A stretch of DNA of 64,000 nt from Pedobacter antarcticus. GTDB taxonomy: Bacteria > Bacteroidota > Bacteroidia > Sphingobacteriales > Sphingobacteriaceae. The stretch lies in contig NZ_FONS01000005.1 in NCBI RefSeq assembly GCF_900112985.1, positions 1 to 64,000 on the forward strand, written 5' to 3'. Below the pieces are notes generated by a model. That model ran no database searches and was not told where the DNA came from. It worked only from the letters and a program-made list of their open reading frames with translations. Below, one piece after another: positions 1 through 8,384 of the stretch (positions within the stretch are counted from its first letter, which is position 1; the number at the start of each line of letters is the position of its first letter). The translations under genes and the position numbers were made by a program.

Positions 1-164
1 CCGGTGGCCAGTCCGATCACTGCCTTTTCCTGCTTTTCCTGTTTGTCGCGGATGATTCCGGCAATACGCCTGGCTACGTTGACAGATGCAGTTGCCGGAT
101 TATCAAATACAGAAACGGGCAGTTTTTCAAAACGCGTTTCTTCCAGAAGATTTAATCTTGCCAT
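1..164 (-). CDS. nagB: Glucosamine-6-phosphate deaminase, N-terminal part
   Basis: The gene runs off the left edge; only about the first 54 codons are present, starting at the ATG at 164-162. The visible N-terminus (MARLNLLEETRFEKLPVSVF, then a stretch ending GLATG) matches the beginning of Bacteroidota glucosamine-6-phosphate deaminases, where GLATGS opens the sugar-phosphate binding loop. The enzyme converts glucosamine 6-phosphate to fructose 6-phosphate and ammonia in amino-sugar catabolism, in the cytoplasm. The active-site residues lie outside the window, so the call rests on the N-terminus alone. No convincing promoter box was seen upstream on this strand. Confidence 0.75.
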   Translation of the reverse strand, partial: MARLNLLEETRFEKLPVSVFDNPATASVNVARRIAGIIRDKQEKQEKAVIGLAT

Positions 165-322
165 TCTATAGATTTGGTTTTTAATGGTTTAAGGAACATG
201 AAAATATAAAATATATTTGATGTTTGACGGCTCAAAAAGCAAATGAACAGAACTGGATACGTGTCTGTATATGAATATTGACTTCCTGCTCTAACGGATG
301 GGGGATGTGCTGTTTTTTTTTC

Positions 323-330
323 TATTTTTG
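323..330 (+). promoter_or_regulatory. -7 box (TATTTTTG) for the 71-aa gene
   Basis: An exact match to the Bacteroidota -7 consensus TAnnTTTG lies 16 bp before the ATG at 347, which would give a leader of roughly a dozen nucleotides. No clear -33 TTTG was found at the usual spacing. Confidence 0.5.
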
Positions 331-346
331 CAGCAAAGAAATTATT

Positions 347-562
347 ATGGCAAGCTTTACATTCACTCCTGAAAGTGCAGAAAGAGTTAAAATCAAAGTA
401 CTCAGAAAATACAGAGATCTGGCTAAAGAAAATTTACAATTTGTTCCCGGGCAGGAAGAGCAGTTAGTAGAACAACTGATGGAACTGTTAAAAAGAGATC
501 GTGCATACGTAGAATTCACAATCAAAAAAGGACTGGCGGATCCGGAAGGTAACCGTCTTTAA
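347..562 (+). CDS. Conserved small hypothetical protein, 71 aa
   Basis: A 71-residue protein beginning MASFTFTPESAERVK. It is rich in charged residues (Lys, Arg, Glu) and looks largely helical, with no signal peptide or membrane segment. I chose the ATG at 347 over an upstream start at 278, because the upstream 23 residues are low-complexity (CCFFFYF) and overlap the promoter box. It is followed at once by a strong bidirectional terminator, so it appears to be a single-gene transcript. I do not recognise a family or function; a small cytoplasmic nucleic-acid- or protein-binding role would be a guess. Confidence 0.6.
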   Translation: MASFTFTPESAERVKIKVLRKYRDLAKENLQFVPGQEEQLVEQLMELLKRDRAYVEFTIKKGLADPEGNRL

Positions 563-591
563 TCATATATCACCGGTTGTCCGGTTAAAAA

Positions 592-623
592 GAAAGCCCC
601 TGCATAAGTATGCAGGGGCTTTC
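592..623. terminator. Bidirectional intrinsic terminator
   Basis: A perfect 13-bp inverted repeat (GAAAGCCCCTGCA / TGCAGGGGCTTTC) with a 6-nt loop sits between the convergent 71-aa gene and the ferredoxin gene. Flanking T/A-rich ends could serve both strands. Confidence 0.8.
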
Positions 624-645
624 CTGTATTATTATTTCGTGGATT

Positions 646-972
646 TTACGTGCCGTGTAATTTAACTATCAGCCCGTCCATTGCAGGGTTAAGCTGTAGC
701 TGGCAAGCCAACCTTGAGTTGGGCAGAAGATCTGGTAAGGTATCCAGCATGGCGTATTCGTCATCTGTCATTTCATTCAGCTTTTCTTCACCTTCCAACA
801 CATCTACACAGCAAGTTGCGCATAGCGCCATTCCGCCACAAGTGGCAAGGATATCATATTCACACGCTTTTAAATATTCCATCAAACTTAATCCCATATC
901 AACCGGAGCTTCCAGTGAAGTAAGGGTGCCGTCAGGATTTTGTACGTGTACTGTTATATTATTTTCTTCCAT
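646..972 (-). CDS. 2Fe-2S ferredoxin (adrenodoxin type)
   Basis: A 108-aa soluble electron carrier. The cluster ligands are visible as C45, C51, C54 and C90 (CX5CX2C followed by a distant Cys in RLACQ), the spacing used by vertebrate-type [2Fe-2S] ferredoxins. The gene begins 3 nt after the stop of the flavoprotein gene at 976-1986, so the two are almost certainly cotranscribed and probably form a reductase-ferredoxin pair passing electrons from NAD(P)H. The electron acceptor cannot be read from this context. The Bacteroidota counterpart is usually annotated simply as a 2Fe-2S binding protein. Confidence 0.85.
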   Translation of the reverse strand: MEENNITVHVQNPDGTLTSLEAPVDMGLSLMEYLKACEYDILATCGGMALCATCCVDVLEGEEKLNEMTDDEYAMLDTLPDLLPNSRLACQLQLNPAMDGLIVKLHGT

Positions 973-975
973 TTT

Positions 976-1986
976 TTAAAATTCAGCAACGCCATTCACA
1001 GTAGTATATTTCATAGTGTATTTAACACCAGGATTCATATACTGATAAGCGCTGTGGCTCATTAAAGCAGCCTCATGAAATCCGCAAAGGATCAGTTTTA
1101 ATTTGTTTTTATAAGTATTGATGTCACCAATAGCGTAAATACCTTCAATATTTGTAGAGTAATCTTCCGTATTCACTTCGATTGCACTTTTACTGATATT
1201 AAGGTTCCATTGTTCGATTGGGCCTAATTTAGGACTTAATCCGAATAAAGGGATCAAATGATCTGCATTAATATTAGTAACTTCCAGACTACGGTTGTGC
1301 ACCACTTCTACTGTTTCCAGCTTACCGTTTCCAGAAACAGAGTTGAGGTTACTGTTCAGGATCAGATTAATCTTCCCGCTGTCAGCAAGTTCCATTACTT
1401 TATTCACGGAATCAGGTGCACCCCGGAAGCTTTCGCTGCGGTGTACCAAAGTCAGTTCATCGACAATATCGGCAAGGAAAATAGTCCAGTCCAGTGCTGA
1501 GTCACCGCCACCGGCGATAACCATTTTCTGTCCTCTGTATTTTTCCGGATCCAGGATCATATAATTCACCCCGCGACCGTTTTCGAATTGTTCCAGTCCG
1601 GCAACAGCAGGTTTACGAGGCTCAAAGCAACCTAGACCACCAGCTATAACTACAACTTTAGATTCAATGACTGTACCCATGTTGGTTGTCATTACGAAAT
1701 CTGCTTCACCGCGTTTTTCCAGGCTTTCGATACGCTCACCCAGAGTGAAACCAGGGTGGAAAGGTTTAGCTTGTTCCATCAGGTTGTCAACCAGTTCCTG
1801 CGCCAGGACACTTGGATAACCCGGGATATCATATATAGGTTTTTTAGGATAAATTTCAGAAAGCTGTCCGCCTACCTGAGGAAGATAATCAATTAAATGA
1901 CAACGCATTTTTAATAAACCTGCTTCGAAGATGGCGAATAAACCTACGGGGCCTGCGCCAATGATGGCTATATCTGTAGAAATCAT
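976..1986 (-). CDS. Ferredoxin-NAD(P)+ reductase, thioredoxin-reductase-like
   Basis: A 336-aa flavoprotein. The FAD-binding GAGPVG motif is at residues 10-15, and the second dinucleotide-binding motif GGGDSA at about 159-164 binds NAD(P)H. A GD motif that contacts FAD follows near residue 290 (AIGD). It lacks the CXXC redox pair of true thioredoxin reductases, which is the hallmark of the YumC-like ferredoxin-NADP reductase (type 2) group. The downstream ferredoxin gene only 3 nt away supports that role. Length is normal for the family. The start ATG at 1986 puts the Rossmann motif at the expected distance from the N-terminus. Confidence 0.85.
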   Translation of the reverse strand: MISTDIAIIGAGPVGLFAIFEAGLLKMRCHLIDYLPQVGGQLSEIYPKKPIYDIPGYPSVLAQELVDNLMEQAKPFHPGFTLGERIESLEKRGEADFVMTTNMGTVIESKVVVIAGGLGCFEPRKPAVAGLEQFENGRGVNYMILDPEKYRGQKMVIAGGGDSALDWTIFLADIVDELTLVHRSESFRGAPDSVNKVMELADSGKINLILNSNLNSVSGNGKLETVEVVHNRSLEVTNINADHLIPLFGLSPKLGPIEQWNLNISKSAIEVNTEDYSTNIEGIYAIGDINTYKNKLKLILCGFHEAALMSHSAYQYMNPGVKYTMKYTTVNGVAEF

Positions 1987-2169
1987 GTATTTAAATTTGT
2001 GGCGAATTTACGAAAATTGTTTGTAATGATTCTATATTGTGTGGATTTGGTGGTAAATATAAGGTGCTTTTTGTAAACCTGACCAAAATGATCGTATTAA
2101 TCGTCAAATAGCTGCAATTTCTTGCAATAGGAGGAAATAATTTTTTATTCAAAAAAGCATAATCGTTGG

Positions 2170-2177
2170 TATCTTTG
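2170..2177 (+). promoter_or_regulatory. -7 box (TATCTTTG) directly before lpxH
   Basis: An exact TAnnTTTG box ends only 8 nt before the lpxH ATG at 2186. A transcript starting at the usual distance would have at most a few untranslated nucleotides, so lpxH may be expressed as a leaderless or near-leaderless mRNA. Confidence 0.5.
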
Positions 2178-2185
2178 ACCTATTG

Positions 2186-2980
2186 ATGGCAAAAAAAATA
2201 TATTTCGCTTCAGATTTCCACCTGGGCTCACCTAATCATAAAGAAAGCCGGATCCGTGAAGACCGGATTGTCCGTTGGCTGAATAATATTGAACCGGACT
2301 GTTCGGAGTTATTTCTGATGGGGGATATCTTTGATTTCTGGTTTGAATATAAAACAGTGGTTCCCAAAGGATTTATCAGGCTGCAGGGTAAACTTGCGCA
2401 CATGTCAGATTCAGGTATCAAAATATACTTCTTTAAGGGTAATCATGATATGTGGGTAGAGGATTATTTTACCCTTGAAATGGGCATTACCATTATCAGT
2501 GATGAAATGGAGATGGAAAGAGGAGGGAAGAAATTTTATCTGCACCATGGAGACGGTTTAGGGCCCGGAGATTCAAATTATAGGATGCTGCGCAAAATAT
2601 TCCGGAATCCGGTATGCCGCTGGCTTTTCTCAATACTGCCACCAAGAATAGGTCTTGGAATAGCGACAGGCTGGTCGAGCCAGAGCCGAATTGTAAATAC
2701 GCGGGTTGAAGAGGTTTATCTGGGCGTAGAAAATGAATGGCTGGCTGTACATTCAAGGGAGGTTCTGCAGAAAAAGCATTATGATTATTTTATTTACGGG
2801 CATAGACACCTTCCCTTAAATATAAAACTTAAAGATAACAGCCTTTATATAAACATAGGCGAATGGTTTACCTTCAATTCCTATGCTGTATTTGATGGAG
2901 AAGAGCTTCGCCTGGAGTTTTTTGAACCAATAGACCAGCAGCATCTCGTTGAGCTCCATGAAAAAGCAAATAAAAATTAG
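2186..2980 (+). CDS. lpxH: UDP-2,3-diacylglucosamine diphosphatase (LpxH family)
   Basis: A 264-aa metallophosphoesterase of lipid A synthesis that cleaves UDP-2,3-diacylglucosamine to lipid X and UMP at the inner-membrane surface. The metal-binding blocks are all present: DFH at 10-12, GDIFD around 46-50, GNHD at 85-88, HHGDG at 120-124 and a C-terminal GHRH. I take the ATG at 2186 rather than the overlapping TTG at 2183, since the protein then starts MAKKIYFASDFH as expected. The alternative is a general UDP-diacylglucosamine pyrophosphatase-like phosphoesterase of the same fold; length and motif spacing favour LpxH. Confidence 0.85.
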   Translation: MAKKIYFASDFHLGSPNHKESRIREDRIVRWLNNIEPDCSELFLMGDIFDFWFEYKTVVPKGFIRLQGKLAHMSDSGIKIYFFKGNHDMWVEDYFTLEMGITIISDEMEMERGGKKFYLHHGDGLGPGDSNYRMLRKIFRNPVCRWLFSILPPRIGLGIATGWSSQSRIVNTRVEEVYLGVENEWLAVHSREVLQKKHYDYFIYGHRHLPLNIKLKDNSLYINIGEWFTFNSYAVFDGEELRLEFFEPIDQQHLVELHEKANKN

Positions 2981-3113
2981 ATGATTTTGTTTAATTTTGT
3001 AATCCTATAAAAATCAATTGTCTATCCAATAATAATAACGGTTTTCCCATAAGATACGATCTTATTAAACCCGAAAGAATGGAATGAGGCAATTATCTGC
3101 TGAATAAAATATT

Positions 3114-4187
3114 ATGTTAGAAAAATTAGAAGCTATAAAAACCCGCTGGGAGGATGTTGAAGAACAATTAAGCAATCCTGATACTATGCAGGATATGAAG
3201 CGGTTCGCCCAGCTTAATAAAGAATATAAAGACCTGACCAAAATTGTAGATGAATATAAAATCTACAAAAACATCATGAGTAACATTGAGGCTAATAAGG
3301 AGATCCTGACTACGGAGAAAGATGCTGAAATGCGTGATATGGCTAAAGAAGAGCTTGATATTTTGCTTAAGCAACAGGAAGAACTGGAAGAACGTGTACG
3401 TTTAATGTTAATACCAGTCGATCCTGAAGATGCTAAGAATGCGGTGTTTGAGATTCGTGGTGGTACAGGTGGAGATGAGGCGGCGTTATTTGCTGGAGAT
3501 TTATTCCGTATGTATACCAGGTTCTTTGAACAAAAAAGGTGGAAGATAGAAGTTGTAGACGTCACCGAAGGTACTGCAGGAGGCTATAAAGAGGTCATCA
3601 TGAAAGTGTCCGGTGAAGATGTTTATGGACAGCTTAAATATGAATCTGGCGTTCACCGCGTGCAACGTGTTCCGGATACAGAGACACAGGGGCGTGTGCA
3701 TACATCAGCTGCATCGGTTGCTGTATTACCCGAGGCAGAAGAAATTGACTTCTATTTGAACCCCGCGGATATTGACCTGCAAACATCACGTTCAGGTGGT
3801 GCTGGTGGACAGAACGTAAATAAAGTAGAAACTAAAGTTCAGTTAACCCACAGGCCGTCAGGAATGGTTGTGGTTTGTCAGCAGGAACGTTCTCAGTTGG
3901 GTAACCGTGAGATTGCAATGGAAATGCTGAGAAGTAAGCTATATGATATCGAATTGCAGAAAAGAAACGGGGATATCGCATCCAGAAGGAAGACGATGGT
4001 ATCCACAGGTGACCGTTCTGCAAAGATCAGAACCTATAACTATCCGCAAGGCAGGGTAACCGATCACCGTATTGGTTTAACTTTGTATAACTTGAATGGT
4101 GTAATGGATGGGGGTGTGCAGGAGCTGATAGATGCTTTGCAATTTGCTGAAAATGCAGAAAAGATGAAAGAGGGTTCTGTAGCTTAA
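3114..4187 (+). CDS. prfA: Peptide chain release factor 1
   Basis: A 357-aa class I release factor that recognises UAA and UAG and triggers hydrolysis of peptidyl-tRNA. The catalytic GGQ is at residues 231-233 within [10 protein letters not shown]. The codon-recognition tripeptide, PxT in RF1, reads PDT at 187-189. The N-terminal third is a charged helical domain, as usual. Length is typical. A possible -7 box (TAATTTTG, 2992-2999) lies about 110 nt upstream. A tRNA-Asp gene follows on the same strand. Confidence 0.95.
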   Translation: MLEKLEAIKTRWEDVEEQLSNPDTMQDMKRFAQLNKEYKDLTKIVDEYKIYKNIMSNIEANKEILTTEKDAEMRDMAKEELDILLKQQEELEERVRLMLIPVDPEDAKNAVFEIRGGTGGDEAALFAGDLFRMYTRFFEQKRWKIEVVDVTEGTAGGYKEVIMKVSGEDVYGQLKYESGVHRVQRVPDTETQGRVHTSAASVAVLPEAEEIDFYLNPADIDLQTSRSGGAGGQNVNKVETKVQLTHRPSGMVVVCQQERSQLGNREIAMEMLRSKLYDIELQKRNGDIASRRKTMVSTGDRSAKIRTYNYPQGRVTDHRIGLTLYNLNGVMDGGVQELIDALQFAENAEKMKEGSVA

Positions 4188-4226
4188 TTAGTTAGCTGTT
4201 TTTTCAAAAATAATTGAAATACTAAT

Positions 4227-4256
4227 TTTGAAATGCAATTATCATTCCTATATTTG
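4227..4256 (+). promoter_or_regulatory. Promoter of tRNA-Asp copy 1
   Basis: A TTTG (4227-4230) and an exact -7 box TATATTTG (4249-4256) are separated by 18 bp, close to the 19-21 bp used by the Bacteroidota primary sigma factor. The box ends 19 bp before the tRNA. Confidence 0.55.
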
Positions 4257-4275
4257 CATTCCCGAAAGGGAGAAC

Positions 4276-4349
4276 GGACCGGTAGTTCAGCTGGTTAGAA
4301 TGCCGCCCTGTCACGGCGGAGGTCGCGGGTTCGAGTCCCGTCCGGTCCG
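4276..4349 (+). tRNA. tRNA-Asp (anticodon GTC), copy 1
   Basis: A 74-nt cloverleaf. The acceptor stem pairs GGACCGG (4276-4282) with CCGGTCC (4342-4348), the discriminator is G4349, and the anticodon stem CCGCC/GGCGG encloses a loop with GTC at 4310-4312. The T-arm has GTTCGAGTC. CCA is not encoded. Copy 2 at 7468-7541 is identical base for base. Confidence 0.97.
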
Positions 4350-4374
4350 CAAGACAAGACGTCAAATAAACTAG

Positions 4375-4408
4375 AAAGCCTGCAAATCATATGATTGCAG
4401 GCTTTTTT
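4375..4408 (+). terminator. Terminator after tRNA-Asp copy 1
   Basis: A 10-bp stem (AAAGCCTGCA / TGCAGGCTTT), with an inner ATCATATGAT palindrome in the loop, is followed by a T-run. It lies about 25 nt after the tRNA. Confidence 0.75.
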
Positions 4409-4520
4409 CATTTTCCAGAAGTGCCCATCATGCATCTCACATAGCTGATAAAACATATCTCGCCACAGGTATTTCATCCGGGCGTGTATGGATACGATAG
4501 GAGCCTGAGTATCCGTGCAT

Positions 4521-6167
4521 TTATACAAAAGATCCTTCCAGTTTTAAGACAAAGGCAATGTTTTCGCTGGGCCGCTCAGGGAGGCTAACGTTTAGACCGT
4601 CAGTGGTTTGACTGAAATCCAGTTTATTACTATGGCCCAACATGCTGACTTTTGCTACTTTTCCGTATGCCCCGGCTTTCAATGTTTTAATTACTGCCTT
4701 TTGATTTTCAGGCCATCCGAGTAGGGTTGCGTAGAGTATTGCTCCTTTCTTTACAAACCGGATGTCTGAAGATCCGAAAGGTTTTCCTTTGCCTTCATTG
4801 AAGCCTTGGGCGCTCAATGGAGCTGCAGATTCCATGGCTGGGCCTTCGCCGAATACTTTCCATGGGCGCGTCCCATATACACCTTCACCATTTATGGCGA
4901 TCCATCTGCCGATTTCCTCGACAATATCCAGTTCCTTATCGTCAATTGAACCATCGCCTCGTAATGGGACGTTGAGCATCAGGTTTCCGTTTTTGCTAAT
5001 GACATCAACCAAGGTATGAATGATTGTTTTTGCAGATTTATAATCGTTATTGTCGTAGATCCGGCGGTCGTAGTGCCATTGGCCGAGGCAGGTGTCGGTT
5101 TGCCATGGCAGTGGCTCTATGGCGTTGCTCTGCCCGCGTTCAATATCCCATACCATGCATTTACGCTGCTGCTCATCCAGAATTTTCCCGAAAATCACGG
5201 TGTTTGCTTTGCCATGCTTCTTAACACTCTTATTATATAAATGTGCTGCTATACGTAATCCTGCATCATCGACCGGCCAGAGCGGTAGCGCCGTATCATC
5301 GAAATAAACCAACTCCGGATTATATTTATCAATTAGGTCAATGGTGCGGTCGTAAAAATTATCACAGTACTCCTTTGAAGGGGGATACACGCCGTTGCCC
5401 CAATTCCATTGGCCATGAATAGACCCGTCGTCTTTGCTGTTTTGACTTAGAGGGTGGTTCTGGGCATACAATTTCTGCGGATCATAGCCCTGCCACCACT
5501 TTCCAATCCCGTCGGCGGCAGTTAACTTGCCATCATAAGGAACCCCGGTCAATGCGCCTTTTTTATCTGAGAGTTGGGCGTTTTCGTACCACCTCCAAGC
5601 ATGCGCTGCATGAACACTTACCCCAAGTGGCAAGCCTTGTCTTTTTGCCGCTTTGGCCCATCCGGCCATCAGATCCTTTTTTGGTCCAACATTAGTAGAG
5701 TTCCATTTTTGATGCTCACTGTCATACAGGTCAAGGTTATCATGATGGTTGGCCAGCGCCATAAAATATTTTGCTCCTGCTTTTTTATACAGGCCAACCA
5801 GGTATTCAGGATCCCAGCGTTCGGCATTCCATTCGTTTATAACGTCCTTAAAACCGAATTCCGACGGATGTCCGTATTTATCGCAATGGTATTTATATTG
5901 CTCGCTGCCTTCTTCATACATCCCGCGTGCATACCAGTCGCCGCGCTCTGGCTGGCATTGCGGCCCCCAATGTGCCCAAATACCAAACTTAGCATCCCTG
6001 AACCAGTCGGGAACCTGGTATTGTTCCAAGGAATCCCAGTTAGGCAGGAAAGTTTTTTTATCAGTAGTCGGGAGGAAATCCAGCAACTGTGCCTGTGCAA
6101 AAGTTCTTGAGGCGCATAAGGCGGCAAGCCCAGAGAGACCGCCTTTGATCAATGTTCTTCTTTTCAT
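4521..6167 (-). CDS. Secreted alpha-L-fucosidase, GH29 family
   Basis: A 548-aa enzyme that removes alpha-linked L-fucose from glycans. The N-terminus MKRRTLIKGGLSGLAALCAS carries twin arginines before a hydrophobic stretch and reads as a Tat-type export signal, with cleavage plausible near residue 25. The catalytic region follows the GH29 pattern: FGIWAHWGP at 61-69, an ALANHHDN block near 137-144 and YFDD at 288-291, where an Asp should be the nucleophile. The C-terminal part looks like a small beta-sandwich. It is divergent from the AraC-type regulator at 6322-7197, the usual arrangement for an inducible glycosidase, although that regulator looks damaged. No SusCD pair is nearby. Confidence 0.85.
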   Translation of the reverse strand: MKRRTLIKGGLSGLAALCASRTFAQAQLLDFLPTTDKKTFLPNWDSLEQYQVPDWFRDAKFGIWAHWGPQCQPERGDWYARGMYEEGSEQYKYHCDKYGHPSEFGFKDVINEWNAERWDPEYLVGLYKKAGAKYFMALANHHDNLDLYDSEHQKWNSTNVGPKKDLMAGWAKAAKRQGLPLGVSVHAAHAWRWYENAQLSDKKGALTGVPYDGKLTAADGIGKWWQGYDPQKLYAQNHPLSQNSKDDGSIHGQWNWGNGVYPPSKEYCDNFYDRTIDLIDKYNPELVYFDDTALPLWPVDDAGLRIAAHLYNKSVKKHGKANTVIFGKILDEQQRKCMVWDIERGQSNAIEPLPWQTDTCLGQWHYDRRIYDNNDYKSAKTIIHTLVDVISKNGNLMLNVPLRGDGSIDDKELDIVEEIGRWIAINGEGVYGTRPWKVFGEGPAMESAAPLSAQGFNEGKGKPFGSSDIRFVKKGAILYATLLGWPENQKAVIKTLKAGAYGKVAKVSMLGHSNKLDFSQTTDGLNVSLPERPSENIAFVLKLEGSFV

Positions 6168-6321
6168 CAGTTATATACTTGGTTTTTAATACTTGCAATC
6201 TGACAATTGATGGTCAGTATTTTCAACTCTCAAATATAATTCTTCAGATTTTGTTTATTTTAGACAAAAACAGACCTCTTTTTACTGAAAACAGACCTTT
6301 AGATATTTGTTGCTTAGAACT

Positions 6322-7197
6322 ATGATCAAACGCATACTTACGCACAGTTTTTCCCTGATGAATGTAGATCTGGTATTATTGGACAAAAAGTAGAATTATA
6401 AGAATGTGATCAGTCCTTACCACCGCATTTATTACATTAGCTCTGGAACAGGAGAAATATCCCATTTTGAAAAAAAACTGAGACTGGAACCAGGCTTCCT
6501 GTACATTATACCTAGTTTTACCTTGTGCAATTTATCTTGTGAAACCTTCCTGGAGCAGTATTTTGTGCAGTTTTTTGAGGAGACCTCGGATGGGAAATCA
6601 CTGTTTGCGTCAAATAGGTCAATATTCAAGGTGGAGGCTAACCCTGTTGATATATTAAATTTTGAGCGGCTTAAGCTCATCAATCCGGGACGCGGCATTA
6701 ACCGCTCAGACGATCCGAAAATTTACGAAAAGAACATCTATTATAAGGAATATCAAGAACTAAATATGCAGCAAAATACTAATCAGTTTCTGGAAACCCA
6801 GGGGGTTTTGTTACAATTGGTTGCCAGATTTACGTCGCCCGAAATAATTGCACAAAGAGAACGTGGACACATTCCTGTAAAAATACTTGATACCATTAGT
6901 TACATTGTAATGAACCTCCAGGCTTCGCTTTCTGTTAAGTACCTGGCTGAACGGATCCACCTGAATTCAGAATATTTCTCCCGGCTTTTCGAGCAGTATA
7001 CCGGTTCCCGTCCATTGGCATACATTACTGAAAAGAGGATTGAGCGGGCTCAGTACCTGATTATGAGCTCAGGGGCAAAACAAACAGAAATCGCAAAAAT
7101 GACCGGGTTTGAAAGCCTTTCCCATTTTTCCAAAACATTCAAGAAAATAACTGGTATGAGTCCTCGAGCTTACGGAAAATACTTTTCATTAGTTTAG
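6322..7197 (+). pseudogene. AraC-family regulator interrupted by an in-frame TAG
   Basis: From the ATG at 6322 the frame reads 23 codons ending LVLLDKK, meets TAG at 6391-6393, then continues in the same frame as NYKNVISPYHRIYYISSG. Related Bacteroidota AraC regulators commonly have Trp before NYKNV, so a TGG to TAG change is the simplest explanation. From the GTG at 6406 an open 263-aa protein remains: a ligand-sensing cupin-like N-terminal domain and a C-terminal double helix-turn-helix (SVKYLAERIHLNSEYFSRLF, then QTEIAKMTGFESLSHFSKTF). Reinitiation at 6406 could still make a protein lacking the first beta strand. It is divergent from the fucosidase and probably once controlled it. A sequencing error is the main alternative. 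Confidence 0.7.
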
Positions 7198-7467
7198 TCG
7201 CCATTTTTACTATTTGTGCAACAAATCAACCGATCCAGCGTGTCGATCAATACCAATTACTCTTTCTTCTTTAGTCAGAATTAATTCAGTTTTTTACCCT
7301 TCTGAATAAAATTTGTACTCGACATCAAAAAAATAATTGCTCATTTTCAATGATTTATAAGGAATGTTTGAAATAGCTGCATTTTAAAGCTGTTTTTAGG
7401 ATATTTACCAATATCTTCGCACCACGATACGAATCAAAAGCATTTTTGCCCGTTCGCTATTGAAAAC

Positions 7468-7541
7468 GGACCGGTAGTTCAGCTGGTTAGAATGCCGCCC
7501 TGTCACGGCGGAGGTCGCGGGTTCGAGTCCCGTCCGGTCCG
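7468..7541 (+). tRNA. tRNA-Asp (anticodon GTC), copy 2
   Basis: This is identical in sequence to copy 1 at 4276-4349, with the anticodon at 7502-7504. The flanks are not similar to those of copy 1, so the identity stops at the gene borders. A -7-like sequence TATCTTCG (7412-7419, one mismatch) lies upstream. Confidence 0.97.
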
Positions 7542-7557
7542 CTGGTATTAAAGTATT

Positions 7558-7593
7558 AAAGCGCCTGTTTTCGTAAGAAAACAGGCGCTTTTT
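7558..7593. terminator. Terminator after tRNA-Asp copy 2
   Basis: A perfect 15-bp stem (AAAGCGCCTGTTTTC / GAAAACAGGCGCTTT) with a GTAA loop is followed by further T residues. It separates the tRNA from the convergent LytTR regulator gene and could act on both strands. Confidence 0.85.
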
Positions 7594-7631
7594 GTATACA
7601 CCAGATACACATAAGCCTGAACTTCTACATC

Positions 7632-8384
7632 TCAGGACCACTTTTTCAGCAAGGCAGTAAATCCGTCCTTATACTGGTCTGTTACCGGTATTGTTGTATT
7701 TCCGATCTGCACCGAATTTTTGGTGACCGATTTAATTTGATCAACTGCGACAATAAATGAGCGATGAATCCTTAAAAAGGATAAACCACTTAATTTTTCT
7801 TCTAGACCCTTCAGGCTGGTCAGGGTGAGCAGCGGCTTATCCTGACTTTTCAAAAACAGTTTTACATAATCCTTAAGCCCTTCAATATATAAGATGTCAC
7901 CGGTGTCTATTTTTACCAGCTGATAGTCAACCTTGAGATACAGATAGTTTTTCTCAGGCTGTCTGGCGTTATTTAATGTACTTGCTGGATTCAGGGAATG
8001 CTCAAGCATTATAAAGTAATCATATGCGCGGGTTGCCGCTTTAGAAAAGTCTACGAAATTGAAAGGTTTCAGCAAATAGTCCAGTGCATCCACTTTAAAT
8101 CCCTCAACAGCATACTGGTCGTAGGCTGTAGTGAATATAATTCTCAGGTTCTTCTTTTTTCCCGTTTGCTCGACGATCCTTGCCAGTTCTATACCGGAAA
8201 GGTCGGCCATTCGGATATCCAGAAATATCAGCTGTATCTCTGGTTGCTCATGAATGGCTTTTAGCGCTTCAACGCCGTTTGTGTACTCGCCAATCAGATG
8301 CAGGAAAGGCGTCTGTTTAATGTAGGAAGTGATCAGGCTTAAAGCAAAAGGCTCATCATCAACGGCTATACAATTAATTTTCAT
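7632..8384 (-). CDS. LytTR-family response regulator
   Basis: A 250-aa two-component response regulator. The receiver domain (residues 1-120) has the acidic pair D9-D10, the phosphoacceptor D56 in FLDIRM and the conserved Lys in LLKPF. The C-terminal half (about 145-250) is a LytTR DNA-binding domain, with the typical ending in which SFLRIHRSFIVAVDQI is followed by a basic segment. Its start overlaps the stop of the kinase gene at 8381-9454 by 4 bp (ATGA), so the pair is translationally coupled. A likely target is the divergent outer-membrane protein gene starting near 9643; that is inferred from position only. Confidence 0.92.
   Translation of the reverse strand: MKINCIAVDDEPFALSLITSYIKQTPFLHLIGEYTNGVEALKAIHEQPEIQLIFLDIRMADLSGIELARIVEQTGKKKNLRIIFTTAYDQYAVEGFKVDALDYLLKPFNFVDFSKAATRAYDYFIMLEHSLNPASTLNNARQPEKNYLYLKVDYQLVKIDTGDILYIEGLKDYVKLFLKSQDKPLLTLTSLKGLEEKLSGLSFLRIHRSFIVAVDQIKSVTKNSVQIGNTTIPVTDQYKDGFTALLKKWS

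Noticed and set aside
4295..4528. Minus-strand open frame of 77 codons over tRNA-Asp copy 1
   Set aside because: The C-terminal half (GPDGTRTRDLRRDRAAF) is the antisense translation of the tRNA, a common false protein. No start signals.
5574..6189. Long plus-strand frames opposite the fucosidase gene
   Set aside because: They are antisense shadows of a well supported GH29 gene; cysteine/proline-rich content without domains.
7405..7641. Minus-strand open frame of 78 codons over tRNA-Asp copy 2
   Set aside because: Same artefact, antisense of the tRNA (TGLEPATSAVTGRHS) and its terminator.
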